The translations under genes and the position numbers were made by a program. Of a stretch of DNA of 64,000 nucleotides, positions 50,288 through 59,223 are shown one piece after another. This DNA comes from Actinomycetota bacterium (GTDB taxonomy: Bacteria; Actinomycetota; Geothermincolia; Fen-727; Anoxymicrobiaceae): contig JAHIMR010000038.1 of the NCBI GenBank assembly GCA_018896525.1, positions 17,755-81,754 of the forward strand. The letters run 5' to 3'. Position 1 is the first letter of the stretch; every line of letters begins with the position of its first letter. The notes below the pieces were generated by a model that worked only from the letters and a program-made list of their open reading frames with translations, ran no database searches and had not been told where the DNA came from.

Positions 50288-53200
50288 TCACCTGGCGCCG
50301 ATGGACCCGGTGCCACCCTGCCTGCCGTTCCAGTACATCGCCCTCTCGGCCATCACCGGCTCGGGCGTTGTTATCCTCACCGAGAAACTCGAGGCGGGAA
50401 CGTACTGGGCCGCGTCCAGGCTGGTCCTGCATCGCGGCGGCAATTCTACCTGAACCGGCACCACCGACCCGTCCTGGGTCATGAAAGTCACGGTCGCGGT
50501 CTGCGACTCCTCGCCCGGGTTGTCGATAAGCAGCCACGTTTCGAAACCGTAGTCGGTACACCCCTCGGCCAGGTACCAGGTCGTGCCCGGCCCCGGGGAC
50601 CCCACCGTACAGTGGCCGGCGCCGCGGTTGTTCCAGTACATCGCCCTCTCGCATACGACCGGCACATCGGAGGAGACCTGCGTCGAAACGTCGGCGATGC
50701 CCACCGCGGTCTGCAGGTTCACGGTGTGCCGTGTGTTGCCCCCCACTGTGTAGACCTTCTCCACCGTCTCTCCCCCGGACTCCCGGTAGGTGACGGTTAC
50801 CCTCGCCTCATCGTCCCCCGGGTTCCCGATGAGTAGCCAGGTTTCGAAGCCCCAATCGGTGGAGCCCTCCGACAGGTACCAGGTGTTCGATGGGGCCTTG
50901 CACCCGATGGTGCCGGTGCCGCAGTTGCGACCGCCGTAGTACATCGCGCGCTCGGCCACCACCCCTGGTTCCCCGGACCCGACGTGCACGCTGAACTCCC
51001 CCGGACCGACTTCATCGAGCGCGTCTACGGTCAACCGGGAGTGCGGCTCCAGAAGGTGCTTCGTCGTGTGGACACCTCCATCGTCGAACATGTACCTGAG
51101 AGTTACCTCCACCGGGTCGTCTCCCGGGTTCCCCACCAGGACGTACGTCTCGAACCCGTAGTCGGTGCACCCCTCGGCGAAGTACCAGTCGCGGGAGAGC
51201 GATGTCGTACCGATCGAACCGTGGCCTTCCACCCGGCCGTTCCAGTACATCGCCCTTTCGCATATCACTTCGTGGCCGGCCCTGACCTCCACCGAAATGT
51301 TGGCGCCGGGGACCTCCGCCGCAGCGTTCACGGTGGTACGGCTGTCCGCCGGCAGGTCGCAGGCGTAAGTTTTCGTCTCTCCGGTGTCGTCCATGAACGT
51401 GACGTGTGCCACCGTCGCCTCGCCGGCCGGATTCTGGATGAGTACCCACGTCTCGAAACCGTAGTCGGTGCACCCCTCGGCGAAGTACCATTCCTCCGAC
51501 GGGCGCGGAACCGTATGGTCGACGTACGCCGTAATCTCGTCCTGTCCCTCGCGTCCCACCTCGTCACAGGCACGGGCGGTTAATCGGCGCGCCCCGTCGA
51601 CCTCCGCGTCGGTGTCCCACTGACATTCGTACGGCGCCGTCTTGTCGGTACCAATCAGGTTGTCGTCCACCATGAACTCCATACGGTCAACCTTCTCGTC
51701 GCTCTGGGCCGTCGCCCTGACGGTCAGAAGGCCCGCGACCGCCGAGCTGTCGGCCGGCTCGGTTATCTTCACCACGGGGCCGCCCCCGGGCAGAACTGTA
51801 AACCCTACCGCGTTGGACGCGTGGCCGTTTACATTAGCGGTCAAATCGCCTGTGACCGCGCCTGCCGGTACCCGGACCTTAATCTCGCCATCGGACCAAG
51901 ACTGGTAATCGGAGCCGACCACACCATTGAACGACACGTAACTCGCGCCCAGTTCGTCCAGGAACCAGGAGCCCCTGACCTCCACTATATCCCCCGCGTG
52001 CGCTTCCGGCGGCGAAACCGATGCCACCGACGGTGTTTCGAGCAGCGAGAAGGTTCCGGTGTCGCTCTGGTGTCCCCCAACAGTCACGACAACCGTACCG
52101 CCGGCCGCGCCGCTCGGAACCTCGACCTGCAAGAGGTTATCGGACCAGTATCCGTATGAGGCGACTTCAGCGCCCCCCACCGTCACCTTGCTTCCCCCCT
52201 GCTCGCCGGCGAAGTTCGACCCCCAGATGTAGATGAAGTCGCCCCTGTACGCCTGCTCCGGCTCAACCGTGTCCATGCCGGGCCGTTTCTCCCATGTGAC
52301 GCTCCACTGGTCAACCGTCGGGGTCACGTTAGTGTCGGTGGTGCTCAGCCGGCCCCGGAGCCTCAGGCCGGGGTGCTCCAGGGGGTCGATACCGGATATG
52401 TCACGCGGCGGGCTCTCCATATCCTCATAGCCGGCTATCACCACCCCCGACTCGTCCGTGAGTTCGATGCTCGCCTCGGTGCCCGGTGGGGACTCATCTT
52501 TGATGAACGTGACCTGGTCCCAGGCGAAGCGATAATCGGGGTCAAACCGGACAAGGCGGCACTCCCCTGTGGTGCCAAGGTATAGCTTGCCGAGATCATC
52601 GGTTGTGGCGGCGGTGACGCCGGAGTTCTGATAAGTCACGGGTCCCTTGTCGGTGAACCCCCGGCCCGGCACGAACCGGAACAGGCACCCCGAGTTCCCG
52701 GCGCCCCCGTAGAGGCCGCCTCCCGCGGTCGCAAGAGAAAGAACGGGCCCTTCTCCCTGGTAGGGGAACTCCTCCAGGTTGTCAAACGATTGGCTCGCGG
52801 GATCATAGGAGACCAGCTTCCCGCCCGGGCCGGTCCCGAAGTAGACCTTGCCGTCTCCCACCGACATCGAGTGCGCGCTGTGCTCATCGGAGAACTCAGG
52901 ATTGGTACAGTCCCAAACAATCCCCTGCGTCAAGGGATCGTACTTGATGAATCGGGCCGACGATGACATGGAACCACCGGGTGAGACCCCGGTCCCCCCG
53001 TATATCCACCCGTCCGGCCCCAGGGCCATTGACAGAAGCCTCCCCTGGACGCAGTCGCCTATGCCGGTGAACTCCTCCTTCAACGGGTCGTACCTCACCA
53101 GGCGCGCGGGGTCGCTTCCCTTGTCACCGGTCCCGATGTAAATCTCCCCGCCGTTGCCCTCGATCAACGAGAAAATCCCCTTGGCGTACTCAAGTGGCAC

Positions 53201-56200
53201 ACCGAGATCATCGACACGGAGCGAAACCGGGTCGAAGCGGAAAAGGCGTGCATCCTCCCCACCTTCGTCGTTCCCGGTACCACCATAGATGAACCCATCG
53301 TCACACGCCGCAAGGGAGAGTATCTTCTTGTGTCCCACCAGGGCGACCCCGCAGTCGTACACCTCGCCGGTCGCGGCATGGTATGCGAACAGGCGGGCGT
53401 CTTCCACACTCTCGTCGTTCGCGGTGCCACCGAAAACCACCTTGGCATCCCCGGGGTAGGCGCAAAGCGCGCCCACCGAATCATGACCCGCAAGGGATTC
53501 GGGCATGCCGAGTTCCATCAAGCCCGGCGTGATATCCACCGAGGTGCCGCAGGGACCAACCCCTGTCTTGTAGGGGTCCAGGCGGAAAACGTGGCCGTCC
53601 GCGCTCGTTCCCCCGAAAAGCACGCCGGCCTGGGTGAGCGCCGTGCTGCCCACCAATCTCTCTCCCGGGATGGGCATGCACACATCCCGAAAAGCACCGA
53701 GGGCGGGGTCGTAGGTTACAACGTGACCGTCCGCGGTTTCCCGCGTTCCAAACCAGATGACGCCATCCGGCGCGGCGGTGACGGCGGTCGCCAAACAAGT
53801 CCCGGAGAAGGGCTTCTCCAGGAGATCGTAGCCCGGTCCCGTCACGTCGTACGAGAAGAAATAACCGTTGCCTAAACCCCCGTATATCTTCTGGCCGGAA
53901 TAACAGAGCGAAGCTATGCTCATGTTGAAACGCTCGCCCTCGACCGGTGGTTCGCCGAGGTCCGTAAAATCACCGGGGGCTCCCTCGTACCTGAAGAGAT
54001 GGGCCGATTCATACGTGCCGACCTTCCATGTGCCCCCGTATATCTTGTCGTCATGGCCACAGAGGACCAGGGCCAGTACCCCCTCCCCCTCCACCGGGAC
54101 CTCCAGGTCCGTCTTGACGCCGCCATCGGGGTCGTAGGAGAAAAGGCGTCCCTCGTCCGGCTCGGAAGCGCAGTTGCTGGTGGCTCCGTATATCAGGTAA
54201 TCGGGCTCCGGACCCTCCGCGAGAGCGGAGACCCACCAGTTTTCGTCGGGCGCCGGCGGCCGTCCCAGGTCCGCGAACTCTCCCGTGGCGGGGTCGTACT
54301 CAAACAGCCTCCCGCCCTGGGGATTATGGAACTCCGACGGGTCAGCGAGACCGCCGGTGCCGGCGTATGTCGCGCCGTACACGGTTCCATCGTTAGCGAC
54401 GATTATGTCCTCTATCTCCCGTTCGCCGTTTACGGGTCGGCCCCTGTCCCACACCTGGTTGGTGGCGGGGTCGATTATGAGGAAGTGCGCCTGCCGGTAG
54501 GTCCCGGCGTACACGAGGTCCACGTTGGGGTCATAGACCATGCAGAACAACATCACCTGCTTGTGGACCACCCATCCCCGGTCAGCGAGGAACGCGTCCT
54601 CGTGGGAGAAGAGCTTCCCCCCGGTGGTCCCCCCGAAGACGTGGTCGTTGATGTGGCGAAGGGACCTGACGCCGGTGGACCCCGGTACGGAGCCGAGATC
54701 CCGAAGCACGCCGTCGTACATCCAGAGGTTACCGCCGGAAGTGCCGCACAGTACACCCGCGTCACCGTCGGCAAGGCTCCTGACGGGACTGCCGCAACTT
54801 TCCAGGTCGTGGAAAGAACCGTCAAACGAGAACAGGTTTCCCCCCTCCAGGCCAAGGTACACCACCCCACCCTCAACCGCGAGGGCGTTGATGGCCGTGC
54901 CGTCCGCGAAGCCGTGGCCATGTTCCTCTAGCAGCGAACCGTCCCAGGAGTACAGGTTGCCGTCGGCGGCCGCGATGAACACCTTGCCGTCGTTCCAGGC
55001 GAGGTCGTTTATGGAAACGCCCAACGGCAGTGTATCCAGAAGACTGAAGGAGGAGCCGCTGAAGGAGTGAAGTTCGCCGTCCTCCAACCCCAGGTATACG
55101 GTCGAATCATGGGCCAGCACCGCCCTGATGGGACTGCCGCCGGGTGATCCCAGGGGTTCGAGAGCGTCCTGGTACCTGTAGAGGTGACCATCCTGGCAAC
55201 CGAGATATACTTTCCCCGAAGCGGAATCAATGTCGTTGATGGCGTCCGTAGTGGAACCCAGGGGGTTATAAGTGGCCGGCCCGGCATAGGTGTAGAGCTC
55301 CCCGGCCTGGTTCGCGAGGTAGATCGTCTTTGAGCAATATGTCACGCCGGTAATCGCCGACGGAGGTTCCTCCGGGGAACCGTGGCCCTCGAAACCGGAC
55401 TGGCAGAAAAGGTGGCCCTCGCCGGAACCGTCGTCCCCTGTGCCCCCGTAGACCCTGCCCTCAGCCCCCGGGGAAAGCGCGTTTATCGGCGCTCCACCGG
55501 AGTTGGCCGGTACGCCCTGGTCGCTGAAACCCGCTCCACTTATCACGTGAATGTAAAGGTGTCCGTCATTGGAGCCTATGAACAGGTCGGTACCGGAGAC
55601 CGCCAGCGCGTTGATGGCGTTGGAGCCGGACGGCTGTTCCAGGTCGTTGAACGTGCCCGGCGGGTCTCCTAACGTGTAGCTGTACAGGTGGCCGTCCTCC
55701 GAGCCGATATAGAGCTCCGTCCCTGAAACCTCGAGGGCCAGAACTGCATCAGCGGCACCGCTGGGCTGGAGAAGGTCGTTGAATCCTTCAAGGTCGGTAT
55801 ATGAGAAAACGTGGCCGTTGGACGTACCCCCGTAAACAACGCCCCCGCTAAAGGCAAGCGCCAGTATGCCGCCTCCGCCGGGGGCCGCGTCCAGATCCTG
55901 GCACGGCCCCTGTACGGGGTCTCCCACGCCGTCGTATGGCTCGAAGGAGAAAAGGTGGCCGTCGGGGTCAGTACCCCCGTAGACCAGCGACGATCCGTCC
56001 GTCGTGAGCGCAGTCACCCGCAGCTCGTCTCCTGCCGGCAGCATCGGCTGCCCCCTGCTGTTGGAGACGCCCCAGTGGACCGGCCCCTGGTAACCCTCCT
56101 GGTATAGCTCCTCGGGGTTGTGCTCCACCAGGTGACCCCTGTCGCCGGTCCCGCAGTAGACGTTGGAGTTGGAGTCGCCGAGGGCCGTCCCAAGAACGGC

Positions 56201-56482
56201 ATACACCGTACTCTCCCCGGGGACGGCCACGCCAAGGTCTATGGGATCGGACTCCCGGAGTTTCAGCTTGCCGCCGCCGACCCTGGTGTCACTGAACTCC
56301 CTGATGCCCTCGTTGGAATCAAACGTATCCGACCACGACTCGTCGCCACGAACCGGGAACGCCCCCACCGGTGGGGCCAGCAACGCGAGCCCCAGCCACA
56401 GGATCAAGGCGATGATAACCACGGCGGACACAGTCTTTCTCAAGCTCCGCCTTATCCGCTTGTAGCATCGTTGACTGGTCAT
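50288..56482 (-). CDS. Giant secreted protein: β-propeller repeats, two TIG domains, Ig-like domain and four DUF5719-like repeats
   Basis: A 2064-residue exported protein. Residues ~15-45 are a signal peptide or anchor (VVIIALILWLGLALLAPPVGAFP). About residues 60-1330 contain many short repeats with the pattern 'vYgGt.dGhLfsydp..g.f.dlG.P', several stacked β-propellers of the PQQ/Kelch/WD-like kind. Two IPT/TIG domains follow (VEPEQAYRGDFIYIWGSNF and VSPPEAHAGDIVEVRGSWF, about 1400-1560). An Ig-like unit (VKITEPADSSAVAGLLTVRA) is next, then four ~98-residue repeats each starting W-Y-(F/L)-(A/S)-E-G-(C/S)-T-D-(Y/W)-G-F-E-T and ending with RAMYWNGR-like words. It would form a large surface assembly with the three repeat proteins upstream. 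Confidence 0.88.
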   Translation of the reverse strand: MTSQRCYKRIRRSLRKTVSAVVIIALILWLGLALLAPPVGAFPVRGDESWSDTFDSNEGIREFSDTRVGGGKLKLRESDPIDLGVAVPGESTVYAVLGTALGDSNSNVYCGTGDRGHLVEHNPEELYQEGYQGPVHWGVSNSRGQPMLPAGDELRVTALTTDGSSLVYGGTDPDGHLFSFEPYDGVGDPVQGPCQDLDAAPGGGGILALAFSGGVVYGGTSNGHVFSYTDLEGFNDLLQPSGAADAVLALEVSGTELYIGSEDGHLYSYTLGDPPGTFNDLEQPSGSNAINALAVSGTDLFIGSNDGHLYIHVISGAGFSDQGVPANSGGAPINALSPGAEGRVYGGTGDDGSGEGHLFCQSGFEGHGSPEEPPSAITGVTYCSKTIYLANQAGELYTYAGPATYNPLGSTTDAINDIDSASGKVYLGCQDGHLYRYQDALEPLGSPGGSPIRAVLAHDSTVYLGLEDGELHSFSGSSFSLLDTLPLGVSINDLAWNDGKVFIAAADGNLYSWDGSLLEEHGHGFADGTAINALAVEGGVVYLGLEGGNLFSFDGSFHDLESCGSPVRSLADGDAGVLCGTSGGNLWMYDGVLRDLGSVPGSTGVRSLRHINDHVFGGTTGGKLFSHEDAFLADRGWVVHKQVMLFCMVYDPNVDLVYAGTYRQAHFLIIDPATNQVWDRGRPVNGEREIEDIIVANDGTVYGATYAGTGGLADPSEFHNPQGGRLFEYDPATGEFADLGRPPAPDENWWVSALAEGPEPDYLIYGATSNCASEPDEGRLFSYDPDGGVKTDLEVPVEGEGVLALVLCGHDDKIYGGTWKVGTYESAHLFRYEGAPGDFTDLGEPPVEGERFNMSIASLCYSGQKIYGGLGNGYFFSYDVTGPGYDLLEKPFSGTCLATAVTAAPDGVIWFGTRETADGHVVTYDPALGAFRDVCMPIPGERLVGSTALTQAGVLFGGTSADGHVFRLDPYKTGVGPCGTSVDITPGLMELGMPESLAGHDSVGALCAYPGDAKVVFGGTANDESVEDARLFAYHAATGEVYDCGVALVGHKKILSLAACDDGFIYGGTGNDEGGEDARLFRFDPVSLRVDDLGVPLEYAKGIFSLIEGNGGEIYIGTGDKGSDPARLVRYDPLKEEFTGIGDCVQGRLLSMALGPDGWIYGGTGVSPGGSMSSSARFIKYDPLTQGIVWDCTNPEFSDEHSAHSMSVGDGKVYFGTGPGGKLVSYDPASQSFDNLEEFPYQGEGPVLSLATAGGGLYGGAGNSGCLFRFVPGRGFTDKGPVTYQNSGVTAATTDDLGKLYLGTTGECRLVRFDPDYRFAWDQVTFIKDESPPGTEASIELTDESGVVIAGYEDMESPPRDISGIDPLEHPGLRLRGRLSTTDTNVTPTVDQWSVTWEKRPGMDTVEPEQAYRGDFIYIWGSNFAGEQGGSKVTVGGAEVASYGYWSDNLLQVEVPSGAAGGTVVVTVGGHQSDTGTFSLLETPSVASVSPPEAHAGDIVEVRGSWFLDELGASYVSFNGVVGSDYQSWSDGEIKVRVPAGAVTGDLTANVNGHASNAVGFTVLPGGGPVVKITEPADSSAVAGLLTVRATAQSDEKVDRMEFMVDDNLIGTDKTAPYECQWDTDAEVDGARRLTARACDEVGREGQDEITAYVDHTVPRPSEEWYFAEGCTDYGFETWVLIQNPAGEATVAHVTFMDDTGETKTYACDLPADSRTTVNAAAEVPGANISVEVRAGHEVICERAMYWNGRVEGHGSIGTTSLSRDWYFAEGCTDYGFETYVLVGNPGDDPVEVTLRYMFDDGGVHTTKHLLEPHSRLTVDALDEVGPGEFSVHVGSGEPGVVAERAMYYGGRNCGTGTIGCKAPSNTWYLSEGSTDWGFETWLLIGNPGDDEARVTVTYRESGGETVEKVYTVGGNTRHTVNLQTAVGIADVSTQVSSDVPVVCERAMYWNNRGAGHCTVGSPGPGTTWYLAEGCTDYGFETWLLIDNPGEESQTATVTFMTQDGSVVPVQVELPPRCRTSLDAAQYVPASSFSVRITTPEPVMAERAMYWNGRQGGTGSIGAR

Positions 56483-56570
56483 GTTGCTCCAGTACGCGTC
56501 ATACGTTTCAACTTATATAACGTGTCGGGCTTGCTTGAGGGCCGCACTTGAATCGCTTGAAATACGTGGG

Positions 56571-56641
56571 GTCCAGACCCCGCGTCGTGCATTCAGGCGA
56601 TTTTAAGAAATGCGATAAGACGCACGATGCGGGGTCTGAAC
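56571..56641. repeat. Long imperfect hairpin between repeat-protein gene and giant secreted-protein gene
   Basis: The arms GTCCAGACCCCGCGTCGTGC (56571-56590) and GCACGATGCGGGGTCTGAAC (56622-56641) pair at 18 of 20 positions around a 31-nt loop. It is in the 176-bp gap between two minus-strand genes, with the loop AT-rich. It could separate the two transcripts by attenuation, or be another palindromic repeat. No other copy was noticed in the window. Confidence 0.65.
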
Positions 56642-56658
56642 ATCCTCGTGACTGTTTA

Positions 56659-59175
56659 TCAGGGGTATGGAGGCATATTCATCATGACCGCCTCGTGGAA
56701 CACCCCAAACATGTACGGGGAACTCAAGCTCGAGTTGTCCGACCACAGTTTCATGACAACCCAGGAGAGAGCGTTGTTCGCCATGGGTTGCGCGTTGAGT
56801 TGATTTCTCAAGAAGGTCAGCGCGGCATTGTCGGAAAGCGCTATCATGAGCTGCCGCGACATCTCGATCGCGCCCGGGTCCGCCATGGCATACGCGAGGT
56901 TCTGCAATCCCGTAGGGCTGGCATCAAGGGCGGTCACCACATCGTTGATGAACCTCTTACCGTTCGCGCTGTTCAGGGCGGTCGCGGCCGTAGCCGGGTT
57001 CATGCCCCCCATCAGGTCCGCCAGGAAACCCTCGTTGTTGTTTATTATGTAAGCGATAACGTCCGGATCGAGACCCGCCGGCGGCGGCTTGGTGAGGTCG
57101 TAGAACATCCCAACGGCCGGGGGCCCTTCAGGAGGATAGCTGAGCTTGGTCGCGTTCCTCATGGCAATATTGAGCGCTCCGGCGTCCAGGTGGGAGATGA
57201 GGCCGGTTATGAACGCCTGGTTGTTGTTGACCACGTTCGCCAGGACAGCCGGGTCTATGCCGATGGGGAAAGGCTCCATGATGGCCAGGGTGAACTCGGG
57301 GTTCGCGTTCTGTGCCGCCGCCATCACCGCCGGGTCCATGCCCACCGAGGGGTCGAGCATCTCGTTCAGGAAAGGCTGGGCCGCCGGGTCATTGATGGCG
57401 TTGGTTAAGACCGTCGAGTCGAGATTGCTGAGCAGGCCGCTCACGAACGAGCCGTTTTGGTTTACCACGTAGGCCATCACTACCGGGTCAAGGTGCTGCA
57501 TGAGCTCGCTTGTGGAACCGCTGGTGTTATTCATTACGCCGGCTATGACCTGGGGGTTAAGGCAGGATACCAGGTTTGTTACGAACGAGACGTTCTCGTT
57601 GATAGCCCGAGCGGTGTTGGCGGGGTCGAGCTTGGGCAGGAGCTTTGTCATGAACGCTTCGTTGTTGTTCACGATCCCCGCTATCACCTGCGGGTCCAGC
57701 TTGGCCACCAGTTTCTTCATGAAATCCGGGTCCGCGTTCATCCCCGCGGCCAGCGCGTCGGGGTCCAGCTTGCCCACGAGCTGGGTTATGAACGCACCGT
57801 TGGCGTTGACTATCCCCGCTATCACCGCCGGGTCCAGGTTGGCCACCAACTGGGCGGTCCAGGCCCAGGTGCTGTCCGTCATCTGGTTCAGCTTGTCTAT
57901 GTCCAGGTACCCCAGCAGGGACTTTAAGAAGCCGGGGTTTTCGTTTATGGCGGTTGCCGCCCCCACGGTGCTCATGTTGCCCATGAGCCCGGCCAGGAAC
58001 GTCTCGTTGGCGTTGATGGCGCCCGCTATGGGGCCCGGAGAGAGGATGGCCACCAGGTCGTTCGCCATCTTGGCGTTGTTGGTCACCGCCCCCAGGAACT
58101 CCAGCGACAGGTTGTTTAAGACCCCGCTTATCAGCGGGGAGACGTTGTTGACTATGCCCGCTATCGCCGACGGGTCCAGGTACCCGATAAGCCGGGAGGT
58201 GAAGTCGGTGGTGGCCGACATGTTGGCGGCGACCCCCGCCGGGCTCATCTTGGAGATGAACCGGGTGAGGAACGCCTGGTTGTTGGCTATGGCGGCGATG
58301 AAGTCGGAGCTTATGTTCATGGCCACGTCGTAGGTGAACCCAGCGGTCTGCTGGCTGGTGCGGGCCAGGTCGTCAGGGTTGAGCCTTGCCACCACCTGGG
58401 TGAGGAACGGCCCGTTGGAGTTCACTACCTGCGCTATCACACCGGGGTCGAGCTGACCCATGAGCTCACCTATGAAGGTGGTGTTGTCGGCCAGCCCCGC
58501 GCTCAGGGCCACCGGGTCCAGCTTGCCGATGAGATCGGCTATCCAGGAGCCGTTGTTGTTGACTATCCCCGCTATCGCGGACGGGTCGAGGTATCCCACC
58601 AGGGAGGCGGTCCACTCGGGGTTGGCGTTGACCGCCTGCCCCACCACCTCGTAGTCGGTGTACGCTACGAGCTGGGTAAGGAACTCCCCGTTGGCGTTAA
58701 CCGCTCCCGCTATCACCTCGGGGTCGAGCTCTCCCACCAGCGCGGCCAGGAACGGCCCGGCCTGGTTGATGATGGAGGCGGTCACCTTGGGGTCGGTGTT
58801 GGCCATCATGGCCGAGAGGAACTTCTCGTTTGCGTTTATCGCTTCCGACACCACCGAGGCGTCCACGTAGGAGAGCATCTCGCTCACCCACTCGGGGTTC
58901 TCGTTTAATGCCTTGGCGGTGCCGGCCGGGTCCAGGTAGGCCATCAGCTCGACCAGGAACTCCGGGTTGTCGCTTATGGCCTCTCCTATCGCCTTGGGGT
59001 CCAGGGCGCCTATCATGGCGCTGGTGCTCTCCACGTCGGAGCTCATCTTGCCGATCAGCGGCCCCAGCGGGCTGCGGGTGGGTATGAACCCCACCGCGGC
59101 CACCACCGCGGTACCGACCAGCAGGAATATCACTACTCCGTTTATCAGTATCTGGAGACTTCGGTTATATATCAT
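56659..59175 (-). CDS. 23-residue-repeat surface protein, paralog 3
   Basis: An 838-residue protein. An N-terminal membrane anchor (ILINGVVIFLLVGTAVVAAV) is followed by PTRSPLGPLIGKM, a linker shared with paralog 2. From about residue 58 to 780 it is built of ~30 units of 23 residues with consensus LDP.VIA..VNaN..Fl..Lv.. Examples are LDPEVIAGAVNANGEFLTQL and LDPSAIAGIVNNNGSWIADL. Each unit looks like two short helices. Insertions occur in the last third (for example around SVGMDPAVMAAAQN and PPEGPPAVGMFYDLTKPP). The non-repeat C-terminus is WVVMKLWSDNSSLSSPY followed by a Met/Pro tail. Not recognised in any family. Confidence 0.85.
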   Translation of the reverse strand: MIYNRSLQILINGVVIFLLVGTAVVAAVGFIPTRSPLGPLIGKMSSDVESTSAMIGALDPKAIGEAISDNPEFLVELMAYLDPAGTAKALNENPEWVSEMLSYVDASVVSEAINANEKFLSAMMANTDPKVTASIINQAGPFLAALVGELDPEVIAGAVNANGEFLTQLVAYTDYEVVGQAVNANPEWTASLVGYLDPSAIAGIVNNNGSWIADLIGKLDPVALSAGLADNTTFIGELMGQLDPGVIAQVVNSNGPFLTQVVARLNPDDLARTSQQTAGFTYDVAMNISSDFIAAIANNQAFLTRFISKMSPAGVAANMSATTDFTSRLIGYLDPSAIAGIVNNVSPLISGVLNNLSLEFLGAVTNNAKMANDLVAILSPGPIAGAINANETFLAGLMGNMSTVGAATAINENPGFLKSLLGYLDIDKLNQMTDSTWAWTAQLVANLDPAVIAGIVNANGAFITQLVGKLDPDALAAGMNADPDFMKKLVAKLDPQVIAGIVNNNEAFMTKLLPKLDPANTARAINENVSFVTNLVSCLNPQVIAGVMNNTSGSTSELMQHLDPVVMAYVVNQNGSFVSGLLSNLDSTVLTNAINDPAAQPFLNEMLDPSVGMDPAVMAAAQNANPEFTLAIMEPFPIGIDPAVLANVVNNNQAFITGLISHLDAGALNIAMRNATKLSYPPEGPPAVGMFYDLTKPPPAGLDPDVIAYIINNNEGFLADLMGGMNPATAATALNSANGKRFINDVVTALDASPTGLQNLAYAMADPGAIEMSRQLMIALSDNAALTFLRNQLNAQPMANNALSWVVMKLWSDNSSLSSPYMFGVFHEAVMMNMPPYP

Positions 59176-59223
59176 CTTATCGTCTCCCGGCCTTTATCTC
59201 CTCAGCCATGATCACTAATACGG

